From contig NC_081544.1 in assembly GCF_901000735.1 (NCBI RefSeq), positions 34,733,235-34,797,234 of the forward strand: 64,000 nucleotides of DNA. Reading direction: 5' to 3'. The notes beneath the pieces were generated by a model, which searched no databases, was not told the origin of the DNA, and saw only the letters and a list, made by a program, of their open reading frames with translations. Origin of the DNA: Corylus avellana. Taxonomy: Eukaryota; Streptophyta; Magnoliopsida; Fagales; Betulaceae. Position 1 is the stretch's first letter. Every line of letters begins with the position of its first letter. Positions 58,753 through 64,000 of this stretch are shown here, piece by piece. The position numbers and the translations under genes were made by a program.

Positions 58753-61700
58753 TCATTTTGAGTTGGAATTGTCGAGGGCTTGGGAACCCTCGTACAATTC
58801 ATGACCTTCGGCGTATGGTGAAGGAGAAGAAGCCCAACTTGGTTTTTCTTATGGAAACCAAGTTACAAAAAAATAAAATGGAAGGAATTCGGGTGAAATT
58901 GGGATTTGATAATATGTTCGTTGTGGATTGTGTGGGTAAAAGTGGCGGTTTGGCATTACTTTGGGAGGAGATAAGTGGTATTGAAATTCAAAATTTCAGT
59001 CCCCGCCATATCAACGCGATTGTACACAGCCATACTCATTCCTTGGATTGGAAATTCACTGGCTTTTACGGCCATCCGGAGACTGTCAAACGTAAAGAGG
59101 CATGGGACTTGATGAAACATTTGGCCCGGTTGTCTCCAAGACCTTGGATGTGTGTTGGTGACTTCAACGAAGTCTTGACGATGTCGGAAAAAAGTGGTGG
59201 AAATATGCGGCAATGGGGACTTATGCAAGCATTTCAACAAACTTTGGAGGATTGTGAATTAACGGACTTGGGCTTTTGTGGACCCAAATTTACTTGGAGC
59301 AATTGTCAAGAAGGCGCAAGGCTTATTCGAGAAAGACTTGATAGAGGGCTAGCTAATCCTGCTTGGAGGAATTTATTTCCAGAAACGATGAACAAAGTGA
59401 GTGTCAGTACAAATTCTGACCATGCCCCACTATTTTTTCATTTAGTTAGACACTCTGCCCCAGCCCGAAAGTATCCAAGATTCCACTATGAGGCTTGGTG
59501 GGCGTCAGAAAAATTCTGCCAAGATATAGTTGACCGGATTTGGAAGCAAGGGAGCCCACAGGGAAGTAAATGGGAAGGGCTGGAGGCCAAGTTGTCAGGT
59601 TGTGTGCGGGAGATATGCCACTGGAAGAAACAAAATCTAGAATCCCTCAAAACTGAAATTTCCATGAAGCAAAAAGAATTACTGGGGCTGTTGGATAGTG
59701 CAGACCAGGGGGATATTAATGCAGCAAAAAATATACAAACGGACCTACAGAGGCTTTTGGATAAGGAAGAGATGTGGTGGAAACAAAGGGCAAAAGAGGA
59801 GTGGCTCAAATTCGGAGACCGGAACACAAAGTATTATCACGCTTGTGTTAAATCCAAACGGCGCAGAAATTATGTGGAAGCTATTATGGATGAAAAAGGG
59901 GTGATGAGGAGAACGACAGAAGGGGTAGGCGAGGCTTTTGTGCAATATTTTTCTAATTTATTCACGAGAGGTCGGGAAGGTGATCTCACCCCTTGCACGC
60001 AGCCCATAAATTGCTGTGTTTCAGCTGAGATGAATTTGGAGCTCACAAAAAATTTTACATCGGATGAAGTTACTGCTGCCCTCTTTCAAATGTCACCTTT
60101 AAAGGCACCGGGTCCGGATGGGATGAATGCTTGTTTCTTCCAGAGACATTGGGCTACAATAGGGGATGAGGTATGTAGTGTAATACTTGACATCATAAAT
60201 TCTGCACAGATGCCTATTGAGATGAACATGACACATGTCGCACTTATCCCAAAAATAAAGAATCCTAAAAGTGTATCGGAGTTTAGGCCCATAAGCTTAT
60301 GTAACGTTTTGTATAAGCTTGTTTCTAAGGTGTTGGCAAATAGGCTTAAAAGGATTCTTCCCCTTATTATTGACTATACTCAAAGTGCTTTTATCCCGGG
60401 ACGTCTTATCTCGGATAATGTTCTAGCTGCTTATGAAACTTTGCACACGATGAGCACCGGAATGAAGGGAAAAAAAGGCTATATGGCAATAAAACTTGAT
60501 ATGAGTAAGGCCTATGATCGGGTTGAATGGAGGTTTTTGGAGGCCGTTATGAGAAAGATGGGGTTTAATGAGAGATGGATTTCACTTACCATGATGTGTG
60601 TTAGGTCAGTTAGGTATTCTATTATTGTCAATGGATATCCCCATGGGCTAATTTCTCCATCAAGGGGTATTCGACAAGGAGATCCCATCTCCCCTTACCT
60701 CTTTCTACTATGCGCAGAAGCTTTAAGTTCCATGTTGTATAAAGCACGCAGGGAAGGAATCCTAACCGGGGTGCCCACATCGAAAAACGGTCCGGAGTTA
60801 AGCCATCTTTTCTTTGCAGACGATAGCCTTCTTTTCTGCAGGGCTTCTCTCTCTCAATGGAATCAGTTATACTACATTTTGCATCAATACGAAATGGCGT
60901 CTGGGCAGAAAATGAATACCAACAAAACGGGCATATTTTTTAGCAAAAACACCCCTCTTGTTGTGAAGGAATTAATTCAAGGAGTAGCAGGTCTTTCAAC
61001 CACTCAGCAATATGATACCTATTTGGGATTGCCGGCTATTGTGGGCCGTTCAAGAATTGCAGCTTTTAAGAGGATCAAGGAGAGAGTATGGAAACGCCTT
61101 CAAGATTGGAAGATTAAATTCTTATCGCAAGCGGGGAAGGAAATCTTATTGAAGGCGGTAATCCAAGCAATTCCGACGTACTGTATGAGTATGTTCAAAA
61201 TTCCCAAATCCCTTTGTTCGGAAATAAATTCCTTGATGGCTAGGTTCTTTTGGGGCCATAAGGAGAAGGATAAAGGGATCCACTGGATGAGTTGGGAGAA
61301 GATGGGCTTTTCTAAAGCCTCGGGAGGTTTGGGTTTTAGAGACTTATCTTGCTTCAATAAAGCCCTTTTAGCCAAGCAAATCTGGAGAATGTGGAAAGCA
61401 CCGGATAGCCTAATAGCACAAATTATAAAAGCCAAGTATCATCCTGAATGTTCAATTCTTGAGGCTCCTCTTGGGCTTAAACCTTCATTTGCTTGGAGGA
61501 GTATCCAAAGCTCAAGTGACCTTGTCCGGGAGGGATTGATATGGAGGATTGGGAATGGTAACTCCGTTCATATTTGGGGAGATAAATGGCTGCCTAGTCC
61601 AACTACTTTTATGGTGTAATCAGCCCCAAAGGTGCTTGATCAGCTGGATACGGTGAACAAGCTCATAGACGTGGAGCTAAAATGGTGGAACAAGCCCCTC

Positions 61701-62870
61701 CTGGACCAGATCTTCACACAGGGGGAGGTTGACACTATACTTTCTATTCCAATAAGCCATTCAAATCAGGAAGATAAGCAAATATGGCGAGGAACGGCTG
61801 CAGGAGTTTTTTCAGTGAAAAGTGCTTACCACATTCAAAAGGAAAAGGAACTGGCGACGAAAGCAGAGGGTTCTTCTCGGGCTAGAACAAGTCACATATG
61901 GCGGGTATTATGGAAATTGAATATTCCAGGAACGGAAAAAAATTTTTTGTGGAGAGCTTGCAAGGATATTCTCCCAACTCGCGACAATCTGTGTCGCAGG
62001 AAGATCATTTCTAACCCCATGTGCCCTTTTTGCGAAAATGAGGCTGAAACTACATTCCACATACTGTGGCAATGTGCGTCAGCAAGGGACGTCTGGAGTG
62101 TTGGGAGTGTGGCTTTTCAAAAGAGCTGCTACCCAGAAACAGACTTTCTGTTCGTGGTTGAAGATATGCTGCGGAAATGTTCCACGGTGGAGTTTCAACA
62201 TTTTGTGGGAATAACTAGAAGAATTTGGTTAAGGCGCAATGCTTTCCTGTATGAGGGCTCTTTTTTACACCCCAGTCTTGTTATACAGCAGGCTATACTG
62301 GGGGTGGAGGAGTTTCAAAAGGCACGGACAGTAAAGCAGTCTGAGAGCTCCTCCCCTGTTGTACCCAAGTGGACGGCTCCCCCCCAAGGCTGGTTTAAGG
62401 TGAATTGTGACGCCGGGATTGATACGGAAAAGGGACGGGTGGGCCTAGGGGCTATCATACGGGATCCTTTGGGCAACATGTGTGCAGGGAAAAGCAAGTT
62501 CAGGTCAGGTTGGGTGGATCCTACTTCTGCGGAAGCTTGGGCAGCTTTAATGGCTATTGAGTTAAGCAAAGACCTGGGCATTTTAAGATTGGTGCTGGAG
62601 AGTGATGCTAAGGGCTTGGTGGAAGCGGTAAACTCAATGGAGCCCGATGATAGCTGCAGAGGTCAGCTTGTAGCCGATATTCGGCATTCTCTGCATGGCT
62701 TTCCGAGTTGGCAAATGACTTATGCTCCACGACAGGTTAATGGGGCTGCACATGTATTAGCTCAGCAGGCTCTACGTGGTTGTGTGGAAAATGTTTGGGG
62801 AAGTGATCCTCCAGATTGTATTCATTTGATAGTTGAGGCAGAACGCATTGTTCTAGGTCCTCAGATATGA
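58749..62870 (+). pseudogene. LINE ORF2 (endonuclease, reverse transcriptase, RNase H), one in-frame stop
   Basis: The frame spans 1374 codons but is cut by TAA at 61617-61619 (codon 957). Before the stop is an endonuclease (SWNCRGLGNP, METK, WMCVGDFNEVL, SDHAPLFF), then a reverse transcriptase (LKAPGPDGM, RPISLCNVLYKLVSKVLANR, KLDMSKAYDRVEW, GIRQGDPISPYLFLLCAEAL, FADD near residue 688). After the stop, in the same frame, come a zf-RVT domain (LCRRKI, CPFCENEAETTFHILWQC) and an RNase H domain (VNCDAGID, SAEAWAALMAIE, LESDAKG, VNGAAHVLAQQ) ending at TGA 62868-62870. No frameshift was seen. The stop falls between the RT and zf-RVT parts, so a truncated product would keep endonuclease and RT but lose RNase H. 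Confidence 0.9.
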
Positions 62871-62902
62871 TTCAATAAAATGCCACGTTTTATCAAAAAA
62901 AA

Positions 62903-63052
62903 TATCTAATCTAATCTAATATCTAAACGCTTGCTTTACAATTAAACATGGACATTTGTCAGCATAACAGAACGCCACATGTCACGATATTAGCCTTTCC
63001 TCCTAAAAACTCCCCTATATATATATATATATATATATTAGATTAGATTATA
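62903..63052 (-). mobile_element. Helitron-type 5' end next to the LINE tail
   Basis: Read on the minus strand from about 63047: TCTAATCTAATATATA..., then AGGGGAGTTTTTAGGAGG and GACATGTGGCG. This matches the left end of the Helitron-like element at 24.6 kb (AGGAGAGTTTTTAGTAGG and AACATGTGGCG). The base before TC is A, as expected for Helitron insertion between A and T. A 16-bp inverted repeat (TAATCTAATCTAATAT at 62907-62922 and its complement at 63037-63052) bounds the piece. No matching 3' terminus was found in the window. Confidence 0.55.
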
Positions 63053-63330
63053 CTGCATTCCATATTCTAGAGTAAACATAACTTACGGAAGATGAAAAAA
63101 GTATTATTCGTGGAAAGAGGGTTATGGTCTCTCTCTTTTTTCTTATAAACCATAACATTATAATCAACTACTTGCTTCAATTGGCCAGCAAAAGAGATTG
63201 TTTGCGAAGAGAATTCTTTCCAATTTTTCTTAACTTTTTTTTCAGGTTGAGTTGACACCTGCACTGAACTCAACTCAAAATTTTTCAACCAAAATAATAA
63301 AAAGTATTAAATAAAAAATTTAAAAATCAA

Positions 63331-63377
<47 letters not shown>

Positions 63378-64000
63378 TGGAGGTGGTGGCCGGATGGTTC
63401 GACCACCCCGTGTACATAATTCTGGACCATGTACATTTGATTTGCTAACAAAATCTTCTGTGTGAGTTTGGCAATGGGTGCTCAGCAATTATCCCAATTA
63501 ATGCGGTAAAATCAACGACATATATAGATCCTTGACGTGGTATATGTTACTTAGCCAAACGCATCAAAATCTTTGTCATATATAAATAATATGTGCCCTT
63601 AAATAACACATGCATGCTCTTTCTCCATAATCTTGACAAACCATAAGCTTTGAAGACTTGAAATCTCACTCCTGGATATAAATCTTTTTATGCCTAACCC
63701 ATTCCATCCAAATCATGATCTTGATCTTCTATATATATATATTGGAAGCCATTAAACAAAATTTATCAAATTCGAGGACTTCATGTTAGATGGCATAGAG
63801 ATTAGAGATAAATGTGTATGTTACCAACAATAATCTGTTGAATTCATTTGATGGGTAAATTGGTGAATCTCAACTGTTTATATGATAGTAACGATGTCAT
63901 ATTATTTTAAATTTTAAAATATATATTAATATTGACTTCACATATACTGGGTCTGTTTGTTAACCCCTTGCGCACTGTAGCCTTTTTCCATGGCACTGTA
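63053..64000. other. AT-rich end of window
   Basis: No gene was recognised. It contains a long TA microsatellite (63333-63369) followed by a short GGTGGCCGG/CGACCACCCC scrap resembling the foldback element at 54.6-55.2 kb. Confidence 0.5.
63333..63369. repeat. (TA)n microsatellite
   Basis: Uninterrupted TA run of about 18 units. Confidence 0.95.

Larger units (their letters stand above)
56925..62902 (+). mobile_element. Near-complete L1-type LINE retrotransposon
   Basis: Order: 5' UTR (start uncertain, about 56925), ORF1 57202-58752, ORF2 58749-62870 with one internal stop, AATAAA at 62874-62879, and an A tail at 62895-62902. ORF2 holds an AP-type endonuclease, reverse transcriptase, zf-RVT and RNase H, the layout of plant L1-like elements with RNase H. 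No convincing target-site duplication was found by eye, so the left end is approximate. Confidence 0.85.

Noticed and set aside
62880..62930. Target-site duplication for the LINE
   Set aside because: The sequence after the A tail (TATCTAATCTAATC) has no convincing match upstream of 57.2 kb; AATATCTA near 56741 is too short.
1..64000. A previously undescribed multi-gene system
   Set aside because: The genes are unrelated plant genes in mixed orientation. I saw no cluster with shared function beyond the thylakoid pair and the KCR pair.

Overview
This is a stretch of plant nuclear genome. The genes have several GT-AG introns, three products are chloroplast or cell-wall proteins typical of land plants, and the spaces between genes are AT-rich and full of plant-type MITEs, SINE-like copies, a Helitron-like element and a LINE. 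The species cannot be fixed from the sequence; protein similarity (recalled, not searched) fits a eudicot. I found no bacterial-type operon, CRISPR array, integrated virus or convincingly new gene system.

Layout. 1-165 is a decayed RNase H tail of a LINE. 1134-5882 (+) encodes CCT5, a chaperonin subunit, with a MITE in its upstream region. 7970-9507 (-) is a secreted pectate lyase. About 7 kb of gene-poor DNA follows. 16511-19248 (-) is an F-box-like/RCC1-repeat protein with one probable GC-AG intron. 20.6-28.4 kb is gene-poor and carries a Helitron-like element full of nested tandem duplications (24.59-27.55 kb). 28445-32433 (-) is ALB4, a thylakoid membrane insertase. 34197-34790 (+) is psbY, whose precursor holds two photosystem II subunits. 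38080-38850 (+) is a membrane-anchored methyltransferase-like protein with a hAT-like element just upstream. 41353-48137 (-) is a large lysine-rich protein of unknown function, with a possible ubiquitin-like N-terminus and several layers of internal repeats. 49473-52469 (-) is KCR1, a very-long-chain 3-ketoacyl-CoA reductase. 56446-56706 (-) is a lone final exon of a KCR paralogue. 56.9-62.9 kb (+) is an almost intact LINE, broken by one in-frame stop, whose 3' end abuts a Helitron-type end.

How the genes relate. They are mostly unrelated neighbours, as usual in plants. ALB4 and psbY are divergent and both act at the thylakoid membrane. KCR1 and the lone KCR-like exon are on the same strand and look like a former tandem pair. 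All exon coordinates were worked out by hand from splice signals and reading frame; in every multi-exon gene the exon lengths add up to an open frame from ATG to stop.
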